Below are positions 53,400-64,000 of a DNA stretch of 64,000 bases, one piece after another. The notes beneath the pieces were generated by a model, which saw only the letters and a list, made by a program, of their open reading frames with translations, ran no database searches and was not told the DNA's origin. Each line of letters begins with the position of its first letter. The stretch's first letter is position 1. Location: positions 1 through 64,000 of the forward strand of contig JACEFZ010027745.1 of assembly GCA_014155875.1 (NCBI GenBank), written 5' to 3'. The translations under genes were made by a program, and so were the position numbers. This stretch comes from Cepaea nemoralis. Taxonomy: Eukaryota > Mollusca > Gastropoda > Stylommatophora > Helicidae.

Positions 53400-54040
53400 A
53401 TAATGCTAGACCTGTATCACGCCGGCCTAATTTATTTCCCAACATAATTCTTGGTAAACATTTTAGACTGAGTCAACCTGGTAACCAGGACAATTTTAAA
53501 ACTTCGAATCTGCAAAACTGGAGATAGAACCTCGACTACCGTGCCTGCAGATGAGCGTCTAGCCTAGTGGTTCTCAACTGGTGGGGAATTCCAGGGGGGG
53601 GGGGGGGGGGATGAAGACCATTTCAAGATCGCGTTAATACCAGAACCGATTACTTGATGCTGTTTTTCCCTTCATACTTTACAGTTATGTACGTCTCATC
53701 CTTCTAAAATTCATTTGATAAAGTCAGTAGACCCACAAATCATGTTTTATGTGGATGTCTAGACTTGTTTTAGTATGTGCTATTAAATTTACCTTAAATT
53801 TTTACGTATACTGTATAGGGGTGGGGGATTTTTAGATAGGAAATATGAAAGGGGGGCGGGGGGAATGACGTTCCGAAAATACGGTGAAAGTGGGGGGGGG
53901 GGGGGGGGGTGGGGTACGGGCCAAATTTTTTATAGGAAAGGGGGGGATGAAGTTCTGAAAATATGGTGAAGGGGGGCACGGGCCAAAAAAGGTTGAGAAC
54001 CACTGGTCTAGCCACTTCGCTGCTGCTGCCCATACAGACG
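53400..54040 (-). mobile_element. tRNA-headed SINE split by a hAT element
   Basis: Joining the flanks of the hAT insert gives on the minus strand an A-box-like 'gaagtggctagacg' and a B-box-like 'gaggttctatctcc'. The body runs left to about 53400. Confidence 0.6.
53565..54005. mobile_element. hAT-type non-autonomous element (441 bp), G-rich
   Basis: Ends 'tagtggttctcaac' and 'gttgagaaccactg' are the common hAT termini. The 8-bp duplication 'gtctagcc' is at 53557-53564 and 54006-54013. The interior has two G runs of 17-18 bases and a duplicated segment around 'acgggccaaa'. No coding capacity. Confidence 0.93.
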
Positions 54041-54569
54041 CTGGTGACAAATGATATTTCATGGATTGTCTGGGCAGTGAACAAATGCTGTGTTGTTATT
54101 TTCTCATATTTCGCTAAGTCTCTCAGACTAATTTGCGCTAGGTGATTTGCCAGTAAAGCTGTGCCTTTATCCTCATCCATCGTCTTTTAAACAGGACTAG
54201 TCTGAAACAGTGCTTTTAGGGATTAGAACAGTTGATCATTTCTAATGACAGAAAGTGCAATTTAAAGTATTGTTTTTTTTTTTTGGCCAGAACATACACT
54301 AAACACAAGTAATATTAACGCACACACTCACTTACCAACAAAACATCACAATCAACTAGATAGACATTGATAATGTCACAAACTTTGAACACGTTGATGT
54401 GTAACCAAGTACTACAGGAATTGCTGAAAAGAAATCAAACTTTGATTGGTCATAGCAGAAGTTCGCCAGTATTAAGAACATAAGGCACCACACCAGCAAA
54501 TCAACTGGGGTAACATATTCAAAGAAAAGGAATGAACATAATCACTGAAAACATAAAAGGACATTTATA
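54041..54569. other. No recognised gene
   Basis: T run near 54270-54282. The 54440-54560 part may be a decayed LINE. Confidence 0.35.
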
Positions 54570-54905
54570 ACAATGGAATTGAGATTCGTGAGAAGAATAC
54601 TCAATGTTTCAAGAACAGTAAAAATAAGATATGATGAAATCATGCTAATAGCAGCGCTATTTTTCACTAGAAAATAGCAAGTGAAATGGTTCGGCCATGT
54701 AACAAGGCTACCAACTGACAGTATACCACAACAAGCAATGATGTGTAAACCAAATGGAACCAGAAGAACAGGCCGAACATGTAAACGATGGACAGATGGA
54801 ATAACAGAGTCGATGTGAATCTTGATATATGAGTCCCATAAACAGGAATTCTCCCCTGTTCACATTGACACCTGAAGGTACACGAGCAACAAGATGAGAT
54901 GATAA
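54570..54905 (+). pseudogene. LINE C-terminal fragment
   Basis: The plus strand reads 'MELRFVRRILNVSRTVKIRY', a stop, then 'QVKWFGHVTRLPTDSIPQQA' and 'RWTDGITESM'. Same family as 55471-56045 and 38395-38690, here on the opposite strand. Confidence 0.82.
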
Positions 54906-54909
54906 GATG

Positions 54910-55020
54910 CACCTTTCCTGTGGCAACGACGGTTGTAAAACTTGGACCATTTCACAATCACTAAAGAAATAATCGAGACATTTGAGCCTAATGCTACGGA
55001 AACGTTCTTACAATATCATG
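54910..55020 (+). repeat. Dispersed repeat R3
   Basis: 'catttcacaatcactaaag' and 'tacggaaacgttctta' blocks match other R3 copies. Confidence 0.6.
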
Positions 55021-55039
55021 AAACACAAAGAAGAAAAGA

Positions 55040-55330
55040 CTGACATTCTAAATGATTGGAAAGTCGAAAAAAGAGTAGCAAAACAAGTAGCATAATGTCT
55101 CGGCAACTGACATACTTTGGTCATTTACTCGCCACGGCGGCTTGGAAGGAACACTGATGGAAGGCATGGTTCCTGGAAGAAGAGTCGAAAATGGACACAG
55201 AGAGTGCAGAGATATTGGGCATCAAGGTACTCGATGCTGGAGAAACTACAGAGAATCGAGAAACATTTCATCCCACCTTAATAAGACCGAAGTTCTGCAA
55301 ACTCCTTACTACATGATGATAATGGACTCT
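55040..55330 (+). pseudogene. LINE C-terminal fragment
   Basis: Plus-strand frames give 'RQLTYFGHLLATAAW', then 'EGTLMEGMVPGRRVENGHRE', the pattern seen at 30846 and 35300. Frameshift between the two. Confidence 0.72.
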
Positions 55331-55470
55331 TCCAGATGAGATCATGAAAGTTAAGGGTGCCCCTTTCGTTTGGAACCCTCCATAATTTTATGCAGTCGCC
55401 AGAACAAATTCGGGGACTTCGTGAATGTCATTTCTCCGGGAAGTCCTACGACCTTTGCTTCATCTCATTA

Positions 55471-56045
55471 TCTCATCTCATCATGATCCTCTTGTGCCTT
55501 GCGGTGTCGAGGTGAAGTATAAACATCGTGAGAGTGCCCGATTATGGGCTTCAAATACCAATATTCCCGTGGACTCTGCTATTCCCTCCGTCCAACGTTT
55601 ACGTGGTCGGCCTCTTCCTCTGTTTCCATCTGGTTTGTACATCATTGCATGTTGTAGAATGCTGTTGACTGGTAACCTACTTGCATGGCCAAACCATTTG
55701 ACTTGCTGCTTTCTAATAAAATCTAGTGCTGCTTTAACCCCCACTTTAGTTCTGATTTCTTCATTTCTGATCTTATCTCTTCTTGATACGCTGAGTATTC
55801 TTCTCAGGAATCTCATTTCTGTTGTTGTGATTTTTCTTTTCTCTTTTTCTGTCATTGTCCAGGTTTGGCATTGTTAGCATAGAGTTGGTAGGAAGATTGT
55901 GTTGCAAAGTGCTTTCTTAGTAGTTATTGATACATCTTTGTTCTTTAGTATTGGTGCCATTTGTCCAATGACCTTCACTTCATTCACTTGATTATCCTTG
56001 ATCCGTTGCAGTGGCGTCTGAGGATCTGATTGTGCTTTACTTGTC
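55471..56045 (-). pseudogene. LINE C-terminal fragment
   Basis: The minus-strand open frame (55855-55481) reads 'MRFLRRILSVSRRDKIRNEE', 'KQQVKWFGHASRLPVNSI' and 'GNRGRGRPRKRWTEGIAEST'. A further 150 bases to the right belong to the same LINE in broken frames. Confidence 0.85.
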
Positions 56046-56103
56046 TACTTGGCTTTCTGACTTTGAATAAGGGCTAGTATTTTGTTTCTTCGTTATCCCT
56101 CCA

Positions 56104-56285
56104 CTGTAACGGTTGACTTGTCGTCCTTGACTTGCGGATGTAATTTGCAAGTACCTCAGAAGTCGAAGTGGGTTCGTCTGATGGCGAGGGATAATGGTAA
56201 TAGGGAAAGGTAATCCACACGCAAAAATATGTCCAGTGCATTAGACGTAGTAGAAAGTATGGTCTACGAGTTAAACGCAAACTTA
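56104..56285 (+). mobile_element. SINE family S2, 5' truncated
   Basis: Body from 'gttgacttgtcgtccttgac' to 'atggtctacgagttaaacgc'. Confidence 0.8.
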
Positions 56286-56355
56286 CGGAATAACAAACAA
56301 CCAAAAAATGCTGGATTTGACTGGAACGTCCTGTAAAGGATATGCAACTAACTTT
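56286..56355 (+). mobile_element. SINE S1 tail fragment
   Basis: 'ggaacgtcctgtaaaggata' and flanks; the rest is missing. It directly follows an S2 tail. Confidence 0.75.
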
Positions 56356-56694
56356 ATGACAGAATATGTTAGGTTACAGTTCTCGTACTCTCTCATTTTC
56401 ATCTTGCTACCATCCCATGCAGCAATGAATACCATCCCAAAATACGAAATCCCTTTCAGAGTATTATCTGAAATGTGACTGATTCGGTCAAACAATTATT
56501 AATCCGAGGCTGGGATGGGCCTTTATTATAACTTCTCTTTTGAAGTTGACCGACGAGGAGTAATGGAGAAACGGATGAGACACTGAACTGGGCTCTGTAA
56601 TTGGTTGGAAATGATGTTTTCAATCACCTCCTTAGATTAGGGGGATAAGATGCACAGTTAGAAAGAGCTTGGAAGAGCTAAGGAAGTATGTGGA
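56356..56694. other. No recognised feature
   Basis: Nothing recognised. Confidence 0.3.
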
Positions 56695-56740
56695 CACACA
56701 CACACACGCACGCACGCACGCACACACACATGCACGCACG

Positions 56741-56782
<42 letters not shown>
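56695..56782. repeat. (CA)n/(CGCA)n microsatellite
   Basis: CA run with CGCA interruptions. Confidence 0.97.
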
Positions 56783-56784
<2 letters not shown>

Positions 56785-56900
56785 ATTCTTTACAGAGTGG
56801 AGGTGGAATAGTGTCGCATTGCCAGGGAGAAAGAAGGAACGGACAAATTTATTTTTAAAGTGTTAAGAATTAGACATGCAGGCCAGTCTGACAGAGAAAG

Positions 56901-56996
<96 letters not shown>

Positions 56997-57086
56997 AATG
57001 TTTAACAAAGAAAACAGACAGAGATAGACAGATAGAGAGGGAAAGAAGGAAAGGTTTACAAACAAGAGAGAGAGAGAGAGCGAGAG

Positions 57087-57131
<45 letters not shown>
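56901..57131. repeat. (CA)n(GA)n compound microsatellite
   Basis: CA 56901-56928, GA to about 56993, a 65-base gap, then a second GA block to 57131. Confidence 0.95.
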
Positions 57132-57132
<1 letters not shown>

Positions 57133-57166
57133 GATAGTCAAATAGATATAGAAACAAATAGGCAGT

Positions 57167-57167
<1 letters not shown>

Positions 57168-57213
<46 letters not shown>

Positions 57214-57238
57214 CAGACAGACAGACAGACAGACAGTC

Positions 57239-57278
<40 letters not shown>

Positions 57279-57279
57279 C
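57168..57279. repeat. (CAGA)n microsatellite
   Basis: About 27 tetranucleotides with one 'aaca' type break and one 'cagt' variant. Confidence 0.97.
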
Positions 57280-57295
57280 AAAGAAGACGTGTGAG

Positions 57296-57540
57296 TTTAT
57301 TGTATATCGTTCACATGAAGTGATTGTCATCTCCAGCATTATTTGGCTGTTTGCTGTTCGTATGTAAGTTTTCATTCAGTAGTCTGCCATTGCTATCTGA
57401 ACGACCGACACTGATACCATTGTATGGAAACCAAAGCAAGGCGGCCTGCTGAAAAAACAAAAAACAAACTCTCAGCTGTTTTTCGAATGAATGCGGTATG
57501 CGGGATTTCAAAATGCGTAACACCTTCGTCGCAGACGAAA
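57296..57540 (-). mobile_element. SINE S1 with head H1
   Basis: Minus-strand, moderately diverged; an A run was inserted near 57451-57467. Confidence 0.78.
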
Positions 57541-57574
57541 AAGGGAGAGAAAAGAAATGAGATAATACATTCAT

Positions 57575-57805
57575 CCTTTATGTGCCATGCCGATAAGCGT
57601 GGGCGGTCTTGTTTTGCCATCTCATCTCGATCACCAGCGTTATGGATCAGCTCCGTGTTTATCTCTCGACCATGCCACGTGGCCAAGCCAACCATGTATT
57701 TACTTCTCGGTCTTCCCCTTAGTCTCCTCCTTTCGATCTTGCCAGTTGTCACCAAGTTCTCCAATTCATTTCTTCTCATAACATGCCCAAAAAATGTTGA
57801 CTTTG
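57575..57805 (-). mobile_element. LINE-B 3' end
   Basis: Starts with 'gtgccatgccgataagcgtg' and reads, on the minus strand, the basic C-terminus with 'FFGHVMRRNELENLVTTGKI'. Confidence 0.85.
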
Positions 57806-58534
57806 AGATAATACCCACCCAAAAAAAATAAAAATGAAAGAGAACACGTGCGGTCAGAAAGAGAACAAGACCGGGGGAAAGAAGCAGTGACAACCAGCAC
57901 ATATACTGGCTGTGAAGCAGAATGAGCTGCAGATGTTGCAGATCAAGACATCATTAGAGGGAAAATCACACACAGCTCGGTAACCAATGGTGCATACTCA
58001 GACGTAACAGGAATGTTTCGGATGACTGATTCGGTAAAGGTGTTTGGGGGATGTAATATTCGTTAGAAATAGGAAAATGTTGCGAAACCTAATGAAGTAA
58101 AACGTTCGCTATAGCTACTGAAGTCGACTCAGTTTCTCGAAAGGGCTTGTGTGACATAAGTCAAGCTGTCTGATTTAGAGAAACCCAGACTAGACTATTG
58201 TCAAACTGAATCAGAAGGTTAGATGTTTAGCAATTTATAGATTTAGCAGTGTAGTTGTTTGTATGATGTTACCGTTCAGAGGTTTAAAGATTGAGCTGTT
58301 TAAAAGATTATATTCTTAGCAATTCAGAAGCTTCTGATTTGACGTTCAAAATGTGTTCGGTTTAGAATGTAACTATTTTAAAAGTTTGTTTGTTTAGAAG
58401 TTTAGAAATTGAGCACTGCAGCAGCCTAGAAATTTAATGTCGAGTTGTTATTTATATTGAAGCTGGACAAAGCGTTGCAGTCTACTGGCGATGAAATAAC
58501 CTATAGGCGTAGAGAAAATATTACTGAAAGTTAT
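57806..58534. other. No recognised gene
   Basis: 58200-58440 has loosely repeated 'tttaga' words without clear periodicity. Confidence 0.35.
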
Positions 58535-58625
58535 TTGCATTACTTTATAGGACGTCACGATCAACCCCAGCTGTATGTGGCTTACTAGACAATTGTTTCG
58601 TTCAGTAGTTCAGCGTCTGTGTACC
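58535..58625 (-). mobile_element. SINE S1 body fragment
   Basis: 'aggacgtcacgatcaacccc' and 'ttcgttcagtagtt' are the shared body. Confidence 0.7.
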
Positions 58626-58669
58626 TTTCTTTCGACCTTCCGGTTGTCATTGCTAAGGGACATCTTCGT

Positions 58670-58800
58670 TATCAACTATAGTAACTGATTCAGTGCCAAA
58701 CAAAATAATAGGTTTGGACCAAACATGATCCAAAATCGAATGAACAAATATTGTAATGTACATGTCTATTCACTGAGCAATAAAAATATGGAAGTACCGC
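58670..58800 (+). repeat. Dispersed repeat R4
   Basis: Matches the reverse complement of 21520-21690. Confidence 0.6.
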
Positions 58801-59023
58801 TAAACAAAACAAATAAAACGATGACCCTTGTACGGTGATGTACAGCCCTTCAGGCGAATTGGTATGTCACATTTGGAGATATTGTATCCGTCGGCACTGA
58901 ATCAGTTACGATCCCCCTGTCATCGGGAGATAGCCAGAGCTATCAGTGTACGTTCGACCATGTTACAGCATTCTTTACACACACCAAGAAAAGTAAAGGT
59001 CTCTTTCACAGGCCTAGTGTTTT

Positions 59024-59440
59024 AATATACGACTGCGAGTCCGGACAATTAGTAAACAGGCAAAAAAATTCCATGGAAGTCATGGAGATGTGGTTTTATA
59101 GAAGAATGCTGAACATTAATTGGTCAGCCAAATTGAGCAATCAGGACGTTTTAAAGGAAGCTGAATCGCAAAGACAAGTTACCACAAACATCAGAAAGAG
59201 GCAGTCCTCGTTATTTGGCCACGTTATGAGAAGAGAAAAACTGGAACATGTTGAGACTACCGGAAAGATTTTCAGAAACAGAGATAGAGGAAGACAGTGT
59301 GAGAAGATACTTGACAGCCTTGTGTCATGGTACGGAATGGAATCAACACACGAAATGATCCATGACGTCAAAGTTCGTAATTTACGGAGAAGCATGATCG
59401 TCCACACTAGCCAGCAAGGCACTGAATGATGGTGATAATG
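59024..59440 (+). pseudogene. LINE-B C-terminal fragment
   Basis: The plus strand reads 'VLIYDCESGQLVNRQKNSME', 'MWFYRRMLNINWSAKLSNQD' and 'RQSSLFGHVMRREKLEHVET', ending at a stop near 59427. It is the cleanest LINE-B C-terminus in this orientation. 5' truncated; no RT motifs. Confidence 0.88.
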
Positions 59441-59821
59441 AATGAACTTTGAGCATATGGTGCCAGACCTATATTTATATAGACCTAACAGCACACATTG
59501 GGTAATGTTGACAGTCTTATTCTCAAGGCGTCAGCCCAGACGTGGTCAGGGATCTACAGGATCATGGACATAATGTTACAGAACAATGCACCACCATAGC
59601 ATACAGAGAATGAAGTTACCGGCAGTGACCAGAGAATCGCAGTACTTCGAGGAAAGGCCAAACGGTTACATAATCAGACTGCGGCTGTTACCATTAGTAC
59701 TGGGACTCTTTGCTAATTGTTAAGATGAGGATGGAGCATGAATGGGAATGCCCCGAGTGATGTGATGTCAGTTCTTGGCTCAACTTAATTCTTCCAAAGG
59801 GTGCAGCTGTCATTGTCATCT
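59441..59821. other. No recognised feature
   Basis: Nothing recognised. Confidence 0.3.
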
Positions 59822-59950
59822 GTCATCTGTCATCTACTGCCCATAGTACTTTGCGGTGTAGGACAGAATGTCCTGAACCTGAGGTAGTAAGGCTTGCGCC
59901 GTCGCAGCGAACTGTGTAGGTTAGGGTTTTCTTTATTTTCCCTTGACAGA
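59822..59950 (-). mobile_element. SINE family S3, head missing
   Basis: Matches the body of 37228-37380 and 44133-44260. Where the head should be, the 54-bp minisatellite begins. Confidence 0.72.
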
Positions 59951-59954
59951 AAAA

Positions 59955-60348
59955 AAATACACCAGCAGAAAACCAACAATTCAACACCACCGTAATGTAT
60001 TCAACGTGACATATACCAGCAGAAGATCAACGAGTCAACACCCCTACACTGTATTCAACGTGACATATACCAGCAGAAGATCAACGAGTCAGCACCCCTA
60101 CATTGTATTCAACGTGACATATACCAGCAGAAGATCAACGAGTCAACACCTCTACACTCTATTCAACGTGACATATACCAGCAGAAGATCAACGAGTCAA
60201 CACCTCTACACTCTATTCAACGTGACATATACCAGCAGAAGATCAACGAGTCAACACCCCTACACTCTATTCAACGTGGCATATACTAGCAGAAGATCAA
60301 CGAGTCAACACCCCTACATTGTATTCAACGTGACATATACCAGCTGAA
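59955..60348 (+). repeat. 54-bp minisatellite, about 7 units, frame-preserving
   Basis: Units include 'caacgtgacatataccagca' + 'gaagatcaacgagtc'. Because 54 is divisible by 3, one frame (59943-60347) stays open and repeats 'NVTYTSRRSTSQHP' every 18 residues. No gene signals support translation. Confidence 0.93.
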
Positions 60349-60884
60349 GAAATGGCACCTTAAGCGCATCGATACCACTGTCAGTTAACAAAGAATATCA
60401 GGTTATCTATGACCCCTCATTTCGCCTGTGATCGATCCTGAAGAGGCTTAAGTCGATTCCAGTCTCACTTAATATCAACGCAGTTCTAGAATTTGATCCA
60501 TTCTGAGAAGGAATACATCAACAGTATTACGGAAACTCGACCTATTCCGATTCCGGGCACGAAGCGCCAGACAGAGAAAACAGAACTACTCAAATTGTAT
60601 TAGTTATCGTTGTTTCAGGAGTTCTTACGTCAACCTTTCTTTCACAATGCTGCACAGGGACTGGTCAGAATAGCGCCAGTCAGATAAAGACTTTTTCATG
60701 TATACCTCGTTTGTGTATAATTAACACATTATATAAGTAATGTGTCTTGTAACTATATATCTTTATTTTCCCTAAACTTTATTTTCCCCCTTATTTCCCG
60801 TACATTTTGTCAGGTGTCTATTATGAAGCAGACTTTTATGATAACAATATTCTGTCTTCTATGCCATGCGACTTGTTTTTCGTT
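60349..60884. other. No recognised feature
   Basis: Nothing recognised. Confidence 0.3.
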
Positions 60885-61138
60885 CGCTTGCTTTGAACTC
60901 AAGCGTAGTTCCCATTGGGCTGATTTTTGCGTGTGGGCCAGCTGTACCTTTTACCAGTTCTCCCCGCCAAGCAGACGAACCTACTCCGACTTCAGAGCTA
61001 CTTGTAATTTACGTCCCCAAGTCAAGTACAGGAAGTCAATATTTTAATCCAGCAGACCGATATAGGGAGAGACCCCACTAACAGGCCATCAGCGCAACAT
61101 AAATTTTAAGAGCAAGCGTTATTAGCGCTTCGGCCGCG
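60885..61138 (-). mobile_element. SINE family S2
   Basis: Minus-strand copy with tail at left 'gaactcaagcgtag', body 'gtaatttacgtccccaagtc', and a degraded head. Confidence 0.8.
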
Positions 61139-61599
61139 CAGATCCCAGTGCCATTTGAAGATATTGACGAACGTAATGTGCCTTATATTTTATTTGTTGT
61201 CCAGCTGTTTAAACCTACAACATGCACCTTTATGTCTTCCTCTGTGTCTTCTGCCCACTAGTATTCTCACTCAAGGCCCAGTTCTCAGTAAATAACTTCT
61301 GTTAATAAAATAAGTAAGTAGTAATTAGCAGATTCATTGTCAAACAAAATGTATTAGATTTAGGTCAAACAAAAATGGATGGCGGAAATGGGAAGTAGGG
61401 GTGTGTCACAGTAAAGACACAAATAGTTGTTAACATGGCATGAGGCATGTTGTATTATATACCAAATTAAAGTGGCCTGCAAAGAGAAAACTACTGTATT
61501 AATATTTTTAATATAGTTTGATTCATAAGCCCTTGGCAGTTACAGGAAGTTTGAATAAGACGAGTTTTCATCACATGGCAATTATCCAGTTAAAGAACA
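61139..61599. other. Mostly unrecognised; includes an R4 fragment
   Basis: 61310-61375 resembles R4. No gene seen. Confidence 0.4.
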
Positions 61600-62985
61600 A
61601 TTTTCACGCCCTGAGACATGTTGGGCGTTAGTTCCAAACCCAATATGTTGTCATCTATCTGCACTGAATGATTGATGTAGTCAGTATACAACTGGTCGCC
61701 TGTAGATGATTGATGTGGTCAGTATCCCACTGGTCGCCTGTAGATGATTGATGTGGTCAGTATCCCACTGGTCGCATGTAGATGATTGATGTGGTCAGTA
61801 TCACACTGGTCGCCTGTAGATGATTGATGTAGTCAGTATCCCACTGGTCGCCGATAGATGATTGATGTGGTCAGTATCCCACTGGTCGCCTGTAGATGAT
61901 TGATGTAGTCAGTATACAACTGGTCGCCTGTAGATGATTGATGTAGTCAGTATACAACTGGTCGCCTGTAGATGATTGATGTGGTCAGTATCACACTGGT
62001 CGCCTGTAGATGATTGATGTGGTCAGTATCCCACTGGTCGCCTGTAGATGATTGATGTGGTCAGTATCCCACTGGTCGCCTGTAGATGATTGATGTGGTC
62101 AGTATCCCACTGGTCGCCTGTAGATGATTGATGTGGTCAGTATCCCACTCGTCGCCTGTAGATGATTGATGTGGTCAGTATCCCACTGGTCGCCTGTAGA
62201 TGATTGATGTGGTCAGTATCACACTGGTCGCCTGTAGATGATTGATGTAGTCAGTATCCCACTGGTCGCCTGTAGATGATTGATGTAGTCAGTATCCCAC
62301 TGGTCGCCTGTAGATGATTGATGTAGTCAGTATCCCACTGGTCGCCTGTAGATGATTGATGTAGTTAGTATCACACTGCTCGCCTGTAGATGATTGATTT
62401 GGTCAGTATCACATTGGTCACCTGTAGATGATTGATGTGGTCAGTATCCCACTGGTCGCCTGTAGATGATTGATATGGTCAGTATCCCACTGGTCGCCTG
62501 TAGATGATTGATGTGGTCAGTATCCCACTGGTCGCCTGTAGATGATTGATGTGGTCAATATCCCACTGGTCGCCTGTAGATGATTGATGTGGTCAGTATC
62601 CCACTGGTCGCCTGTAGATGATTGATGTAGTCAGTATCCCACTGGTCGCCTGTAGATGATTGATGTGGTCAGTATCCCACTGGTCGCCTGTAGATGATTG
62701 ATGTAGTTAGTATCCCACTGGTCGCCTGTAGATGATTGATGTGGTCAGTATCCCACTGGTCGCCTGTAGATGATTGATGTAGTCAGTATACAACTGGTCG
62801 CCTGTAGATGATTGATGTGGTCAGTATCCCACTGGTCGCCTGTAGATGATTGATGTAGTCAGTATCCCACTGGTAACCTGTACATGATTGATGTAGTCAG
62901 TATCCCACTGGTAGCCTTTAGATGATTGATGTAGTCAGTATCCCACTGGTCGCCTATACTTCCCAGAGCATTTCTGGTACCCATT
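61600..62985 (+). repeat. Dispersed repeat R5, expanded copy
   Basis: Ends match the unexpanded copy at 9325-9482; the middle is the 38-bp minisatellite. Confidence 0.6.
61672..62958. repeat. 38-bp minisatellite, about 34 units
   Basis: Units 'gtagatgattgatgtggtca' + 'gtatcccactggtcgcct' with a few recurring variants ('atacaac', 'gtagtcag'). Confidence 0.97.
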
Positions 62986-62998
62986 TTACGCTGTGTCT

Positions 62999-63222
62999 AC
63001 CTGGAATACCGGTTCCGTGGCGAATGAGTTAATCCCGCATACCCACGTTCGAAACACAGCTGCGGGAGATTTTAAAGCAACAAGCTTGCGTTGATTTCCA
63101 TCTAATGGTATAGGTGCCGGTCGTTTAAAAAGCAACCGCATACTGTTAAACGTAAGCTTGGCAAGAGATCACAAGCAGCCAATATAATACTGGGGTTAGC
63201 TGCGACGTCCTGTAAAGGATAT
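62999..63222 (+). mobile_element. SINE S1 with head H1
   Basis: Head 'ccggttccgtggcgaatgag', B-box-like 'acgttcgaaacacag', body and tail 'cgacgtcctgtaaaggatat'. A short deletion in the head. Confidence 0.86.
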
Positions 63223-63571
63223 GCGGCTAATTACCTCGAATTCCAGATTGGTTCAAACAATCGGCGTCTATGTGGGTTTGAACACAATAACTCTAATTGG
63301 ACAGGCAAGCAATCTTGGTCCTGCGCTACAGCGATAACCATTCTTCAGTAGACATGCGCTATATCAAAAACCTCTGGTGTATACCGATAACTAAGTTAGC
63401 CTCTCGCCGATCCGTCGCATTATCCGATCCACAATCTGTCGGTTATGTGGAAGGTAACATAAATTATGTTCACAAGTATACGCGTAAGAGCTGTCTAAAA
63501 GCTAGATCACTGGTGAAATCTCATGTTATATTGCATACCAGCCTTAAATTATGTTGTACAGAAGTTAGTTA
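63223..63571. other. No recognised feature
   Basis: A 100-residue frame at 63297-63599 is not recognised and runs into a SINE. Confidence 0.35.
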
Positions 63572-63798
63572 TACAACCTTTACAGGACGTTTCAATTAAC
63601 TCCAGCATTTGTTGGCTGTTTGTGATTTACTAGGAACTTTGAATTTGTATTTTGACATTACTTTCTGAATTGACGACCCGCATACCATCTAAATCCGTAA
63701 AGACCTCTGCCTCCAAAAAGTCGGCAGAAGCTGGAATCCACGATTAGTATGTCGGGGAATTACAAAACTGCCCGTCTCATTATTCCCCAAGCCTTCGT
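63572..63798 (-). mobile_element. SINE S1 with head H3
   Basis: Shared body at left ('acaggacgtttcaattaact'), H3-type head at right ('ggcttggggaataatgagac' on the minus strand). Confidence 0.78.
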
Positions 63799-64000
63799 GC
63801 GGTTAGAATTGGATACCCCTCTTCACAAGCGCTCCGAGGTGGAGACCATCCCATGATCACGATCAGTCTCTCATATCCCGTGGCGTTGGTGATCACGTTT
63901 GTTCACATCTCTCTGTCTCTTGCGCTGCCATTTATTTCTGATATTGATGTTCTTCCATCTCATGATGTCACACCTGACATAATAAATGTCCTGTAATAGC
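63799..64000. other. No recognised feature
   Basis: Could be the start of another LINE fragment; not resolved. Confidence 0.3.

Overview
This window is eukaryotic nuclear DNA, almost certainly from an invertebrate animal, and most likely a mollusc or other lophotrochozoan. That placement is an inference from the mix of RTE-like, CR1/L2-like and RNase H-bearing LINEs, mariner and hAT elements, Gypsy and Copia-type remnants, abundant tRNA-headed SINEs, and a cholecystokinin/sulfakinin-type receptor exon. It is not proven from this sequence alone. There are no bacterial operons, rRNA genes, CRISPR arrays or stand-alone tRNA genes. The only host gene piece I can support is the first coding exon of a peptide GPCR at 42999-43377 on the plus strand. 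The rest is a dense mosaic of decayed, often nested, transposable elements and tandem repeats.

Layout. 1-5.1 kb: a decayed Ty3/Gypsy retrotransposon on the minus strand (gag, protease, RNase H; reverse transcriptase core and integrase not seen). 5.8-8.2 kb: LINE fragments, including a 5'-truncated copy of the RTE-like LINE. 8.4-9.8 kb: tandem repeats. 10.29-14.26 kb: an apparently full-length 3.97-kb RTE-like LINE with 13-bp target duplications, sitting inside a transposase reading frame. 17.1-21.4 kb: RNase H-bearing LINE debris, a CR1/L2-like LINE and an RTE-like tail. 22.7-23.3 kb: a long hairpin followed by a (GTCC)n tract. 23.7-26 kb: SINE cluster. 26.3-29.1 kb: a 36-bp minisatellite split by a mariner, itself split by a LINE. 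29.4 kb: a hAT MITE in an RNase H motif. 32-36 kb: a retroposon in a minisatellite and a mariner in a LINE. 39.3-40.5 kb: a 45-bp minisatellite with higher-order structure. 41.3-43.9 kb: nested LINEs and SINEs around the GPCR exon. 48.6 kb: about 80 CAT triplets. 50.3-52.2 kb: a 17-bp minisatellite interrupted by an LTR-type insertion with a Copia-style primer binding site. 53.6-64 kb: more hAT, LINE, SINE and minisatellite DNA, ending with a 38-bp minisatellite that appears to have grown out of a dispersed repeat.

Labels used below. S1 is a SINE superfamily with three different tRNA-like heads (H1, H2, H3) joined to one shared 3' body ending near 'gacgttgcagtcaac' when read on the opposite strand. 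S2 and S3 are two other tRNA-headed SINEs. R3, R4 and R5 are dispersed repeats of unknown class. LINE-A is the RTE-like element with a C-terminal zinc finger. LINE-B is the family with a YxDD reverse transcriptase and ATC/AATC-type tails. Most coordinates of decayed repeats are good to about 10-20 bases. Junctions with target duplications are given exactly.

How it fits together. The autonomous LINEs would have supplied reverse transcriptase for themselves and probably for the SINEs, and mariner and hAT transposases for their own short derivatives. Nearly all copies now carry stops, frameshifts or truncations. The GPCR gene runs rightward, so everything from 43378 to the window end is probably its first coding intron, more than 20 kb long.
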